Positions 25,557 to 33,816 of a stretch of 46,889 nucleotides of DNA are shown one piece after another (the first letter of the stretch is position 1; the number at the start of each line of letters is the position of its first letter). Source of the DNA: Gemmatimonadota bacterium (GTDB lineage: Bacteria > Gemmatimonadota > Gemmatimonadetes > Longimicrobiales > Gaopeijiaceae). The translations under genes were made by a program, and so were the position numbers. Under the pieces are notes generated by a model that saw only the letters and a list, made by a program, of their open reading frames with translations, did not search any database and was not told the DNA's origin. The stretch spans positions 1 to 46,889 of the forward strand of contig JBBEBG010000002.1 in NCBI GenBank assembly GCA_040882465.1, in the 5' to 3' direction.

Positions 25557-26771
25557 ATGGAACTCCTGGACCGCGCCCGCCGCATCGCCCCTCGCCTCGT
25601 CGAGTTGCGCCGCGACATTCATCGCAATCCCGAGCTGAGCTTTCGGGAGACGAGAACCGCCGCGCTCGCCGCAAGAGAGGTGGCGGAGGCCGGGTACGAC
25701 GTCCGGACCGGTGTGGCGCGCACCGGTGTCATCGCCGAGATCGGAGACGGGGACGGGCCCACCGTCGCCCTTCGCGCCGACATGGACGCGCTTCCGATCC
25801 AGGAGGAGACCGGGCTCCCCTTCGCCTCCGCCGTGAAGGGGGTCATGCATGCCTGCGGGCACGACTTCCACACCGCCGGCCTCGTCGGCGCCGCCCGGAT
25901 CCTCGCGGAGTTGCACGCCGAAGGGGCCCTCCCCCGAGGCCGAATCCGGCTTCTGTTTCAGCCTTCCGAAGAGGCGAGCGACAGCGAAGGAAAAAGCGGG
26001 GCGATGCGGATGGTGGAGGAAGGGGCGATGGAGGGGGTGGACGCGGCGATCGGGCTTCACGTCGGGGCGCACCTTCCGGCGGGGCACGTCTTTCTCCGCG
26101 AAGGCCCGTTCTGGGGCGGGTCCGACGAAGTCCAGGTCACGATCGAGGGGAAAGGGGCTCACGCCGCACGGCCCAACGAAGGGGTGGACGCCCTCGCCCT
26201 CGCCGCGCTCGGCGTCGTCGCTGCCCAGCAGGTGGTGAGCCGGATGCTCGGCCCTTCGGAGCCCGCCGCGCTCACCTTCGGCACGATCCACGGAGGCACC
26301 GCGCCCAACGTGGTCTGTGAACGCGTGGTTCTCACGGGAAGCCTCCGCTACTTCGATCCCGGCGTGCGGGCTCGGATCCACCGCGGAGTCGAACAGGCCT
26401 TCGCGACCGCCGATGCCATGGGAGGGCGGAGCGAAGTGAGATTTCATGGAGGGTATCCCCCGGTGGTAAACGATCCGACGGTCACCCGATGGGTCGAAGA
26501 GGCGGTTCGACCCGTGATCGGGGACGAGCGGTTCGTCCGGGCGGAGCCGAGCCTCCTCGCCGAAGACTTCGCCTTTTTCGCTCAGGCGGTTCCCGGTGCC
26601 TTCTTCTGGCTCGGAGCGGCGCTCCCGGAGCCGCGGGAACATCACTCTCCGCGCTTCGACGCGGATGAAGAAGTCCTTCCCCTGGGTGCCGCACTCCTCG
26701 CGACTTCGGCGGTCCACATTCTGGAACGCCTCGCGGAGAGTGGTTCCCGGAAAGCGAAGTCAGGGGCATGA
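25557..26771 (+). CDS. M20-family amidohydrolase (hippurate/IAA-amino-acid hydrolase type)
   Basis: The 404-residue metallohydrolase cleaves amide bonds of N-acyl amino acids or small peptides. Metal motifs visible are LRADMDALPIQE, MHACGHDFHTA and FQPSEEAS, with HVGAH and a final region LLAEDFAFFAQ. A dimerisation domain lies in the middle (DEVQVTIEGKGAHAARP). No signal peptide is seen, so it is cytoplasmic. It overlaps the GGT gene by 4 bases (ATGA) and the two are surely cotranslated. The exact substrate cannot be read from sequence. Confidence 0.9.
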   Translation: MELLDRARRIAPRLVELRRDIHRNPELSFRETRTAALAAREVAEAGYDVRTGVARTGVIAEIGDGDGPTVALRADMDALPIQEETGLPFASAVKGVMHACGHDFHTAGLVGAARILAELHAEGALPRGRIRLLFQPSEEASDSEGKSGAMRMVEEGAMEGVDAAIGLHVGAHLPAGHVFLREGPFWGGSDEVQVTIEGKGAHAARPNEGVDALALAALGVVAAQQVVSRMLGPSEPAALTFGTIHGGTAPNVVCERVVLTGSLRYFDPGVRARIHRGVEQAFATADAMGGRSEVRFHGGYPPVVNDPTVTRWVEEAVRPVIGDERFVRAEPSLLAEDFAFFAQAVPGAFFWLGAALPEPREHHSPRFDADEEVLPLGAALLATSAVHILERLAESGSRKAKSGA

Positions 26772-28528
26772 CTCGCGCCGTCTCGAGCCTCCTCTTTTTC
26801 TCCCTCCTCCTCTCCGGGCTCTCCGGATGCGAGGCCGAGTCTCCCGCCCCAGCGCTTGCGGTCGCGAGGGCCCAGGTCGCTTTCCCGGACGAGTGGCAGT
26901 TTCCCGCGGAAGTGGACCCGGTCCTCGCGCCAGACGCGATGGTCAGCAGCACCGACCGGTATGCGACCGAGGTGGGGCTCGACATCCTGCGCGAGGGAGG
27001 GAACGCCGTGGATGCGGCGATCGCGATCGCCTTCGCTCTCGCCGTAGTGCATCCTTCCGCCGGGAACATCGGCGGCGGGGGCTTCATGGTCTTCCGAAGC
27101 GCGGAGGGGGAGGTTCTCGCCCTCGACTTCCGCGAACGGGCGCCGGCCGCCGCGCAGCGCGACATGTACCTCGACGATTCGGGGGAGCTTACCGACGCCT
27201 CGATCGTGGGGCACCTCGCCTCCGGGGTCCCGGGCACGGTGAGGGGGCTCTGGGAAGCGCACCAGCGGCTCGCACGCCTCGAATGGACCGCTCTCGTCCA
27301 GCCCGCGATCGAGCTGGCCGAAGGCTTCACGGTCGGGTCGCAGCTTTCCGCTTCACTCCGCGAATTCCAGGGGAGCCTTTCTCTTTTCGAAGCCACGCGG
27401 GACGCCTTCCTTCCGGGCGGCTCGCTTCCCGCGATGGGGACCGTGCTCCGCCAACCGGAGCTGGCCGCAACGCTGACGCGGATCCGAGACGCCGGACCCG
27501 AGGGCTTTTATTCCGGGGAGACCGCCGGGCTCATCGTCGCCGAGATGGCGCGGGGGGGCGGGATCATCACCACCTCGGACCTCGCGGAGTACACCGCCGT
27601 CTGGCGAGAGCCGGTCACATTCCGGTATCGGGGATACACGGTGCACTCGATGCCCCCCTCCTCCTCCGGAGGGGCCACCCTGGCGCTCATGGCGAATCTC
27701 CTCGAGCCGTATCCGCTCGGAGCGATGAGATGGCACTCTCCCGAATCCATCCACCTGATGGCCGAAGCGTGGAAGCGGGCCTATGCGGACCGGAACCAGG
27801 TTCTCGCGGACCCGGACTTCGTGACCGTTCCCCTCACGCGGATGATCTCTCCCGAATACGCGGCCGAGCGCGGTGGCGGCATCTCGAGGGAGCGTGCGAC
27901 CCCGTCCACGGAAATCGGACCCGGAGCGGCGCTCACGGAAGGGGAATCCACGACCCATTTTTCGATCGTGGACGAGGAGGGGAACGCCGTCGCCCTGACG
28001 ACGACCCTCAACTCGAGCTATGGGAGCAAGGTGACGGTCGCGGGAGCCGGATTCCTCCTGAACAACGAGATGGACGACTTCGCGTCGCGTCCCGGCTTCC
28101 CGAACCAGTTCGGGCTCGTGCAGGGAGAACAGAACGCGATCGAGCCCGGAAAGCGGATGCTCTCCGCGATGACGCCGACCATCGTGGAAACGGCGGACGG
28201 GGCCCTTTTCCTCGTCGCTGGAACCCCGGGCGGGTCCACGATCATCACCACCGTCTTTCAGGTGCTTTCGAACGTGGTGGACTTCGGGATGAATGTCGCC
28301 CAGGCGGTGAACGCCCCGAGAGTACACCACCAGCACCTCCCGGACCGGATCGAATTCGAGGCGGATGGGCTCGACCCCGCCATCGTGGCGGCGCTTGGCG
28401 CCCTCGGGCATACGCTGGAGGAGCGGAGCGGGATTTCGGGGGACGTCCAGGCCATCCTGGTCCTCCCCGACGGGACGATCTCCGCTTATTCGGACCCGCG
28501 CCGGGGCGGAACGGCCGCGGGATATTGA
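26768..28528 (+). CDS. ggt: Gamma-glutamyltransferase, lipoprotein form
   Basis: The 586-residue precursor hydrolyses or transfers gamma-glutamyl groups from glutathione and related peptides. It starts with a lipoprotein signal (lipobox LSGC, C21), so it should be anchored in the envelope rather than free in the periplasm. The N-terminal nucleophile family features are NAVDAAIAIAFALAVVHP, NIGGGGFMVF and the autocleavage site EGES/TTHFS, where T395 becomes the catalytic residue of the small subunit. GGSTIITTVFQVL and NAPRVHHQ complete the small subunit. It is coupled to the M20 hydrolase upstream, suggesting stepwise breakdown of imported or periplasmic gamma-glutamyl compounds. Confidence 0.94.
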   Translation: MTRAVSSLLFFSLLLSGLSGCEAESPAPALAVARAQVAFPDEWQFPAEVDPVLAPDAMVSSTDRYATEVGLDILREGGNAVDAAIAIAFALAVVHPSAGNIGGGGFMVFRSAEGEVLALDFRERAPAAAQRDMYLDDSGELTDASIVGHLASGVPGTVRGLWEAHQRLARLEWTALVQPAIELAEGFTVGSQLSASLREFQGSLSLFEATRDAFLPGGSLPAMGTVLRQPELAATLTRIRDAGPEGFYSGETAGLIVAEMARGGGIITTSDLAEYTAVWREPVTFRYRGYTVHSMPPSSSGGATLALMANLLEPYPLGAMRWHSPESIHLMAEAWKRAYADRNQVLADPDFVTVPLTRMISPEYAAERGGGISRERATPSTEIGPGAALTEGESTTHFSIVDEEGNAVALTTTLNSSYGSKVTVAGAGFLLNNEMDDFASRPGFPNQFGLVQGEQNAIEPGKRMLSAMTPTIVETADGALFLVAGTPGGSTIITTVFQVLSNVVDFGMNVAQAVNAPRVHHQHLPDRIEFEADGLDPAIVAALGALGHTLEERSGISGDVQAILVLPDGTISAYSDPRRGGTAAGY

Positions 28529-28534
28529 CGCGAA

Positions 28535-28557
28535 GCCGGCGGCATGGCGCCACCGGC
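28535..28557. terminator. Hairpin between convergent genes
   Basis: GCCGGCGGC (28535-28543) can pair with GCCACCGGC (28549-28557) with one mismatch and a 5-base loop. It fills the 36-base gap between the convergent GGT and lipoprotein genes and could serve both directions, but no T-tract follows on either strand. Confidence 0.35.
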
Positions 28558-28564
28558 CCCGGGG

Positions 28565-29461
28565 TCAGCCCGAGGTCGCGAGAAGGGTCGGAGTCTGGAG
28601 CTCGATCACGAGGCGTGCCCCTTCGCGGATCTCCGCGTGCCCATCCCGCGTCGTGAGCGCGATCCCCGCACCCGCGAGGGCGCCCACGGCGGCCGCCCCG
28701 ATCGTGGTGTTGCGGTTCCGCCCCAGGATCCGGCCGACGATCGCTCCGGCCGCGGCTCCCGTGGCCACGCCGACCGCCGTCCGCGTGGTGGACCCGTCGT
28801 CCACTTCCTCAATCGTAACCTCGGTCACAACCGCGTCTACGGAGACGCGCCCGCCCCGCAGGAGAAGCGCTTCAAAGGTCAGGAGGAGCAACGCCTCTTC
28901 CGAGGCGTTTTGTGCCTTGCGCGCCTCGGCCACCCTTCCTTCGACCCGGGTCCCTTCGGGAATGAGCACCATCCCATCCGCCGCGAGAACCTCCTCCGCG
29001 ACACGCGCATAAAAGAGGTCGCCCGTGACGTGCGTTCGAGTGGAAAGGGCCACCTCCATCACGATCGGAATCGTGGTCCCCGCGGGAATCGTGACCGGCA
29101 TTGGAGCCGGGGCGGCCGAGGGCGCGGGGGAGGGAGCGGGCGGCGGGGCTGCGGCGACCGCGTCCGGGGCCGGACCCTCGTCGGATGAAAAAACCGACGA
29201 GGGCGGCCGAGTGCTCGAGGTCGCGGACGATGGCGTGGGCGTCACGTTCCCTCCCGCCGGCGCGGGCGCTGGGGACGGGGTGGGTTCGGGCGCGGGAGCC
29301 ACGGACTGAGTCGGAGCCGGGTCGTTCAGGGCGGGCGTCTCTCCTCCGGAGGTTTCCGGCGCGGTCTCCGCGTCCGGAGCGCAGGCGGCGATCCAAAAAA
29401 CAAGTGCCGGGGCGAGGATAGAGGCGAGCCGGCCGCTGGGGGACCTGTCTCGACGGTCCAC
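28565..29461 (-). CDS. Proline-rich lipoprotein with glycine-zipper C-terminus
   Basis: The 298-residue product has a lipoprotein signal (LVFWIAAC, C27), then a Pro/Ala/Ser-rich linker to about residue 125 that could span the periplasm. The folded part starts with TIPAGTTIPIVMEVALSTRTHVTGD and LIPEGTRVEGRV, reminiscent of the C-terminal beta domain of VirB10/TrbI-like proteins. A glycine-rich segment (GVATGAAAGAIVGRILG and GAAAVGALAGAGIAL) resembles glycine-zipper outer-membrane lipoproteins. The GTG start is supported by AAGGAG nine bases upstream. Its function is unknown; no secretion genes are nearby. Confidence 0.83.
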   Translation of the reverse strand: MDRRDRSPSGRLASILAPALVFWIAACAPDAETAPETSGGETPALNDPAPTQSVAPAPEPTPSPAPAPAGGNVTPTPSSATSSTRPPSSVFSSDEGPAPDAVAAAPPPAPSPAPSAAPAPMPVTIPAGTTIPIVMEVALSTRTHVTGDLFYARVAEEVLAADGMVLIPEGTRVEGRVAEARKAQNASEEALLLLTFEALLLRGGRVSVDAVVTEVTIEEVDDGSTTRTAVGVATGAAAGAIVGRILGRNRNTTIGAAAVGALAGAGIALTTRDGHAEIREGARLVIELQTPTLLATSG

Positions 29462-29463
29462 GT

Positions 29464-29469
29464 TATAAT
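29464..29469 (+). promoter_or_regulatory. Candidate -10 element for the ABC transporter gene
   Basis: A perfect TATAAT lies on the plus strand 71 bases before the ABC transporter start, in the 79-base divergent gap. No good -35 hexamer is found 16-18 bases upstream (GGACCT at 17), so this is a weak promoter call. It lies just beside the ribosome site of the divergent lipoprotein. Confidence 0.35.
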
Positions 29470-29540
29470 CTCCTTGTCCGATTTGCGCGGCGTGCGCGCG
29501 CGCTTCCGATCCGACTCTTCCTACACCCCCCACTCCCCGG

Positions 29541-31352
29541 ATGAGCCATCTCCGAACGGTGCTCCCCTACTTCCGCCCCTATCGCGGCACGGTCGCGGCG
29601 GGGTTCGGGCTCCTGGTGATCGCAAGTGGCTTCACCGTGGCGGGACCCTGGCTCCTCCGGCTCGCGGTGGACTCTCTCGGGAGCCCGGACACCACCCCGG
29701 CGCGAATCGGCGGGTACGCGGGGCTGATCGTGGCCGCCGCGCTCGCCGGAGGCGCCGCCCGCTACGGGATGCGGGAGCTCCTCAACGGGGTTAGCCGCAG
29801 GATCGAATGTGACCTGCGCGCGAGTTTCTTTCGCCACCTCCTGCGCCTCGACGCGACTTTCTTCGGGCGCACCCGCACCGGTGACATCATGAGCCGGGCG
29901 ACGAACGACACCCTCGCCGTCCGCCAGGCGGTGGGACCCGCCGTCATGTACGCGGCGAACACCGCCGTGATGACGGCCTTCGCCCTCTCCCTGATGCTCT
30001 GGATTTCGCCGGGACTGACGGCCATCGTCCTCGTGCCGATGGTCGCCCTCCCTCCCGTGGTCCTCGCTTTCGGACGGGTGATCCATCGCCGCTTCCAGAG
30101 GATCCAGGAGCAATTTTCCTCCCTCTCCACGCGGGCGCAGGAAAATCTGACGGGCGTCCGGCTCGTGCGGGCCTACGTCCAGGAGTCCGATCAGGTCGCG
30201 CGGTTCCGCGAGATGAACCGAGAGTACATGGATCGAAATCTCCACCTCGTGCGAGTCGAGGGGCTCTTCCATCCTACCCTCGGCCTCCTCACCGGCATTG
30301 CGATGGTCGCCCTGATCTGGTCGGGGGGAGCGCGGGTCATGGCGGGGACCCTGTCGGTCGGAGATCTCATCGCCCTCATCTTCTACGTGAACCTTCTCAC
30401 CTGGCCGATGATCGCGCTGGGATGGGTGGTCAACCTCTTCCAGCGCGGCGAAGCCTCCATGGGGAGGATCAACGAGATCCTCGGCGCCGAGCCGGCGGTC
30501 GTCCCCGGGGTGGGACGCCCGACCGCGGGCATTCGGGGGGAGATCGAATTCCGCGACGTTTCTTTCCGGTATCCGGGGACGAAGCGGGACGTCTTACGGC
30601 ACCTCGCGTTCAAGGTGGAACCGGGCGAAACCATCGCGATCGTGGGGGCCACCGGATCGGGGAAAAGCACCCTCGTCTCCCTCCTCCCACGGCTCTACGA
30701 TCCGACCGAGGGTCAGATCGTCCTGGACGGGATCCCCCTGGGGGAATACGACCTGGAACGGCTCCGGGCGGAGATCGGCGTGGTCCCGCAGGACACCTTC
30801 CTCTTTTCCGAGACCATCGAATCGAACCTGGGGCTCGGACTTGCGGATGCGATGCCGTCGGGGGGCGACGAAGGCACCGACCCGCGGATTCTCCGGGCTT
30901 CGGAAGTCGCCCAGCTCCACGAGCAGGTCACCGAGTTCCCGGCCGGATATGCGACCTGGCTCGGCGAACGCGGAATCAATCTCTCCGGCGGCCAGAAGCA
31001 GCGCGCGACCCTGGCACGGGCGCTGGCGCGCGACCCGGCGATCCTCATCCTCGACGATGCGCTGAGCTCCGTGGACACGCAAACCGAGGCCAAAATCCTC
31101 GCTCGGCTCGGGACATTCCTGAGAGGCCGGACCTCCTTCATCGTCTCCCACCGCGCGACGGCGGTCCTCCACGCCGACCGCGTCCTCGTTCTCGACGAGG
31201 GGCGGATCGTGGAAGCGGGGACACCGGACGAGCTCCGCGCGAAGGGCGGCGTGTACGCCACTCTCCTCCACCGGCAGCTCCTGGAGAGGGACCTCGAGGA
31301 GGAGAGCGGGAGGGGGAACGCGCCCGGTGCCCTCGCGGGCGCCTCGGGGTAG
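29541..31352 (+). CDS. ABC exporter half-transporter (membrane domain plus ATPase)
   Basis: The 603-residue protein has an N-terminal six-helix type I exporter domain (about 1-310) and a C-terminal nucleotide-binding domain. Walker A is GATGSGKST (369-377), the Q-loop is VVPQDTF, the signature is LSGGQ (481-485), Walker B is ILILDD (501-506) and the switch His is H537. The catalytic Glu after Walker B is replaced by Asp (D506), the pattern of the degenerate member of heterodimeric exporters such as MdlA-type proteins. No partner half lies in the window. Substrate is unknown; lipid or drug export is usual for the family. Confidence 0.92.
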   Translation: MSHLRTVLPYFRPYRGTVAAGFGLLVIASGFTVAGPWLLRLAVDSLGSPDTTPARIGGYAGLIVAAALAGGAARYGMRELLNGVSRRIECDLRASFFRHLLRLDATFFGRTRTGDIMSRATNDTLAVRQAVGPAVMYAANTAVMTAFALSLMLWISPGLTAIVLVPMVALPPVVLAFGRVIHRRFQRIQEQFSSLSTRAQENLTGVRLVRAYVQESDQVARFREMNREYMDRNLHLVRVEGLFHPTLGLLTGIAMVALIWSGGARVMAGTLSVGDLIALIFYVNLLTWPMIALGWVVNLFQRGEASMGRINEILGAEPAVVPGVGRPTAGIRGEIEFRDVSFRYPGTKRDVLRHLAFKVEPGETIAIVGATGSGKSTLVSLLPRLYDPTEGQIVLDGIPLGEYDLERLRAEIGVVPQDTFLFSETIESNLGLGLADAMPSGGDEGTDPRILRASEVAQLHEQVTEFPAGYATWLGERGINLSGGQKQRATLARALARDPAILILDDALSSVDTQTEAKILARLGTFLRGRTSFIVSHRATAVLHADRVLVLDEGRIVEAGTPDELRAKGGVYATLLHRQLLERDLEEESGRGNAPGALAGASG

Positions 31353-31371
31353 CTTCCCCCCAAACGCCGGG

Positions 31372-32799
31372 TCAGTCCTCCGGCCCGGCTTCCTTTTCCC
31401 GGCGGGCGCGCCGGGCCTGGACCGCGCTCCGCACGGCCAGCGTCAGCCCGATCCAGCCGAAGCCCACGGCCAAGACCCATCCGACCGCCCGCGGGAAAAA
31501 TGCGGCCAATGCCGCCACGGCGAGGAGAATGATGACCGCGGTCCAGAGGGTCACGCGGTCCTCGCGGCCGAGCACGCGCTGGCCGGCGATCGCGTCTCCA
31601 AGAGCGGAGCCCGCGCGCACGAGGTCGGCGATCGTGAGGGTCTGTCCCCCGGCTCGGTGCCACCCTTTGGGCCCTGGAAAGGTATGCTCTCCATCGAGGG
31701 GGGTGGTCCCGAGCCCCGGCTCCCCCAGCTCCCTCGGGCGCGCCGACAGGTGATTCGGGAGGACGATCTCCACAGCGGACGCGAGGTCCGCGAAAAAAAG
31801 CGCCTGCACCTGGGAGGCCAGATCTTCGTCGAGGACACCGACATCGAGCTCCCAATTCCCGAGAAGCGAGGCCGAATTCAGGTTCGTGGACCCAATCCGG
31901 CACCACCGCCCGTCCACGACCGACGTCTTCGCGTGGATCATCGGCCCCTGCCACTCGAAGAGCCGCACTCCTGCCATGAGGAGCGACCGGAATCCACCGC
32001 GGGAAAGGCTCCCCACCCAGGGCCAGTTGTTGTGCGCGGGCACCAGGATCCGAACGTCCACCCCGTCCCGGGCCGCCGCCATGAGCGCCTCCGAGACGGG
32101 TCGCGGCGCGAGGAAGTAGGGGTCGGTGATCCAGAGGCGATGGCGCGCCCAGGAAGCCATGAGCTGGGTGGCTCGATAAACGCGCGAGCGCCATGGGCGG
32201 CCTTCGATTAGCCAGACCTTCGAGTTGCCCCGGATCGGAGTATTCGCGGGGTCGGCGCGGAGCTCGGGAGGGATTTTCGCCCCCGTTTCGGTCCACGACC
32301 GCTCGAAGGCCTGCGCGGCGTGAGCCGCCGCGGGGCCGCGAATCTCCACCCCGGTGTCGCGCCAAGGAGGATCCACATCGGTCCCCGCCCACTCCTGGCC
32401 GACGCAGAACCCTCCGATGTAGGCAACCTCACCGTCCACGACGACGAGCTTCCGATGGCCGCGCTGGAAAACGCCGAGAGGGTCGCCGACGCTCGGCGGA
32501 TTAAAGGCCCGGACCGCGACCCCCGCGGCGCGAAACGGACGCCAATAACGCCGCGGAGTCGCCCAACATCCGACCCAGTCGTAGAGGACGCGCACTTGCA
32601 CCCCGGCCCGCGCGCGCTCCGTCAGCGCATCTCGGAACTCGCGGCCGACGTCGTCGTCCCGGAGGATGTAGTTCTCGAAGTGTACGTAAGAGCGGGCTTT
32701 GCGGATGGCCTCGAGCCAGGTGTCGAACGTCGTGGGACCATCGAACTGAAGGGCGATCAGATTCCCGTCAATCCGCGACGAGGCGGTAGCCCGGCTCAT
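31372..32799 (-). CDS. Cardiolipin synthase-like phospholipase D family protein
   Basis: The 475-residue protein has two HKD motifs: H115-x-K117-x4-D122 (GHRKLVVVD) and H289-x-K291-x4-D296 (IHAKTSVVD), the catalytic pair of PLD-type cardiolipin synthases, which join phosphatidylglycerol molecules. Classical ClsA starts with two membrane helices; here none is seen at the N-terminus and a helix pair lies at the C-terminus (about 419-435 and 438-456) before a basic tail (QARRARREKE). This is a rearranged topology. The ATG at 32797-32799 has no strong ribosome site. It is the last gene of the nine-gene minus-strand run and ends 20 bases from the convergent ABC gene. Confidence 0.88.
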   Translation of the reverse strand: MSRATASSRIDGNLIALQFDGPTTFDTWLEAIRKARSYVHFENYILRDDDVGREFRDALTERARAGVQVRVLYDWVGCWATPRRYWRPFRAAGVAVRAFNPPSVGDPLGVFQRGHRKLVVVDGEVAYIGGFCVGQEWAGTDVDPPWRDTGVEIRGPAAAHAAQAFERSWTETGAKIPPELRADPANTPIRGNSKVWLIEGRPWRSRVYRATQLMASWARHRLWITDPYFLAPRPVSEALMAAARDGVDVRILVPAHNNWPWVGSLSRGGFRSLLMAGVRLFEWQGPMIHAKTSVVDGRWCRIGSTNLNSASLLGNWELDVGVLDEDLASQVQALFFADLASAVEIVLPNHLSARPRELGEPGLGTTPLDGEHTFPGPKGWHRAGGQTLTIADLVRAGSALGDAIAGQRVLGREDRVTLWTAVIILLAVAALAAFFPRAVGWVLAVGFGWIGLTLAVRSAVQARRARREKEAGPED

Positions 32800-32861
32800 G
32801 GCGCGTTCGGGGAAGGGGCTCGGCGCATCCTCCCCCTCCAGCCCCCCGATCTTCGCCTCGG

Positions 32862-33368
32862 TCAGACGGTCTCGATCGGGCAGGTCAACCCTCCGCTCGG
32901 AAGCTCGGCCCCCGCCTGCCGGCAGGCGGCGCAGAGCCCATAGATCTCCAGCTTGTGCCGGGTAGGGAGGAAGCCGTGTTCTCCCGCGATCGAGTCCTGG
33001 ATCCTCTGGACCTCCTCGCTCTTGAACTCGGTCACCCTCCCGCACTCCTGGCAGATGAGGTGTTCATGCTCCGGCTGCCGGGAGAGGCGGTGTTCGTAAC
33101 GCTTGAACCCCTGGCTGAAGTCGTGCTCGGCCACGAGCTGGCTGCGCACGAGGAGGTCGAGCGTGCGATAAACCGTGGCTTTGCCGATGCGCTCCCCGCC
33201 CTCGCGCAGCCGCCGCTCGATGTCTTCGACGGAGAGGTGCTCCGACGAAGAAAAAACGACCTCGGCGACGGCCTCCCGCTGCTGCGTCACCGGAAGCCCC
33301 TGATCGCGGAGATACCGCCCGAAGAGACGGACGAATGGAGAAACCTGGGGGGCGGATGTTGGTGTCAT
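32862..33368 (-). CDS. Fur-family transcriptional regulator
   Basis: The 168-residue protein has the Fur winged helix (LPVTQQREAVAEVVF; recognition helix around KATVYRTLDLLV) and a C-terminal dimerisation domain. Two CxxC pairs (CQEC and CAAC) form the structural zinc site, and HEHLICQECG plus the His residues around YEHRLSRQPEHEH supply regulatory metal ligands. Whether it senses iron (Fur), peroxide (PerR) or zinc (Zur) cannot be decided from sequence alone. It sits within a metabolic operon; I did not find a clear palindromic Fur box nearby. Confidence 0.92.
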   Translation of the reverse strand: MTPTSAPQVSPFVRLFGRYLRDQGLPVTQQREAVAEVVFSSSEHLSVEDIERRLREGGERIGKATVYRTLDLLVRSQLVAEHDFSQGFKRYEHRLSRQPEHEHLICQECGRVTEFKSEEVQRIQDSIAGEHGFLPTRHKLEIYGLCAACRQAGAELPSGGLTCPIETV

Positions 33369-33378
33369 GCGAATGAAT

Positions 33379-33816
33379 TCACTCCCTGGAGCTCTGCGTG
33401 CCGGCCGCTCCGCGTAGGCCCGCGGGCGCCGCGAGCTCTTCGATCAGGCCGGCGAAGGCCCCCGGGTCCCCCGCGATGGAAACCGCCCTGGGGGGCTCCC
33501 GCGCCTCTTCCGAACGTCGGACCACGCCATCCATGATTCGCGGAAGGCGGTCCTCGGGCGCTTCCCCTTCCTCCTGAAAGACCGGCTTGAAGGAAACTCC
33601 GCTTCCCGTCTCCTCCGCGCGATAAGCGAGAGTGACGAGCAGGCGGCGATCGCCTTCCACGAAACAACTCGCCGCGATCACTCCGCTTTCGCTCCTTCCA
33701 CGCGCCAGGGGAGGAAAAAGCCAGAGGCGGTCCAGCCGGGAGGGAGGAACCCGCCCGCTCAACTCTCGAAGAGCTTCCCCGAGGGCGCCCGGGACGCCGG
33801 CATCTCGTTCCGTCAT
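33379..33816 (-). CDS. Hypothetical protein, 145 residues
   Basis: A soluble, mixed alpha/beta protein (LDRLWLFPPLARGRSESGVIAASCF, then RRLLVTLAYRAEE) with no signal peptide or metal motif. Strands containing VIAASCFVEG and LLVTLAYRAEETG suggest a compact domain. Its ATG overlaps the NrnA stop by 4 bases (ATGA), and fur follows after 10 bases, so it belongs to the operon. No function recognised. Confidence 0.75.
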   Translation of the reverse strand: MTERDAGVPGALGEALRELSGRVPPSRLDRLWLFPPLARGRSESGVIAASCFVEGDRRLLVTLAYRAEETGSGVSFKPVFQEEGEAPEDRLPRIMDGVVRRSEEAREPPRAVSIAGDPGAFAGLIEELAAPAGLRGAAGTQSSRE

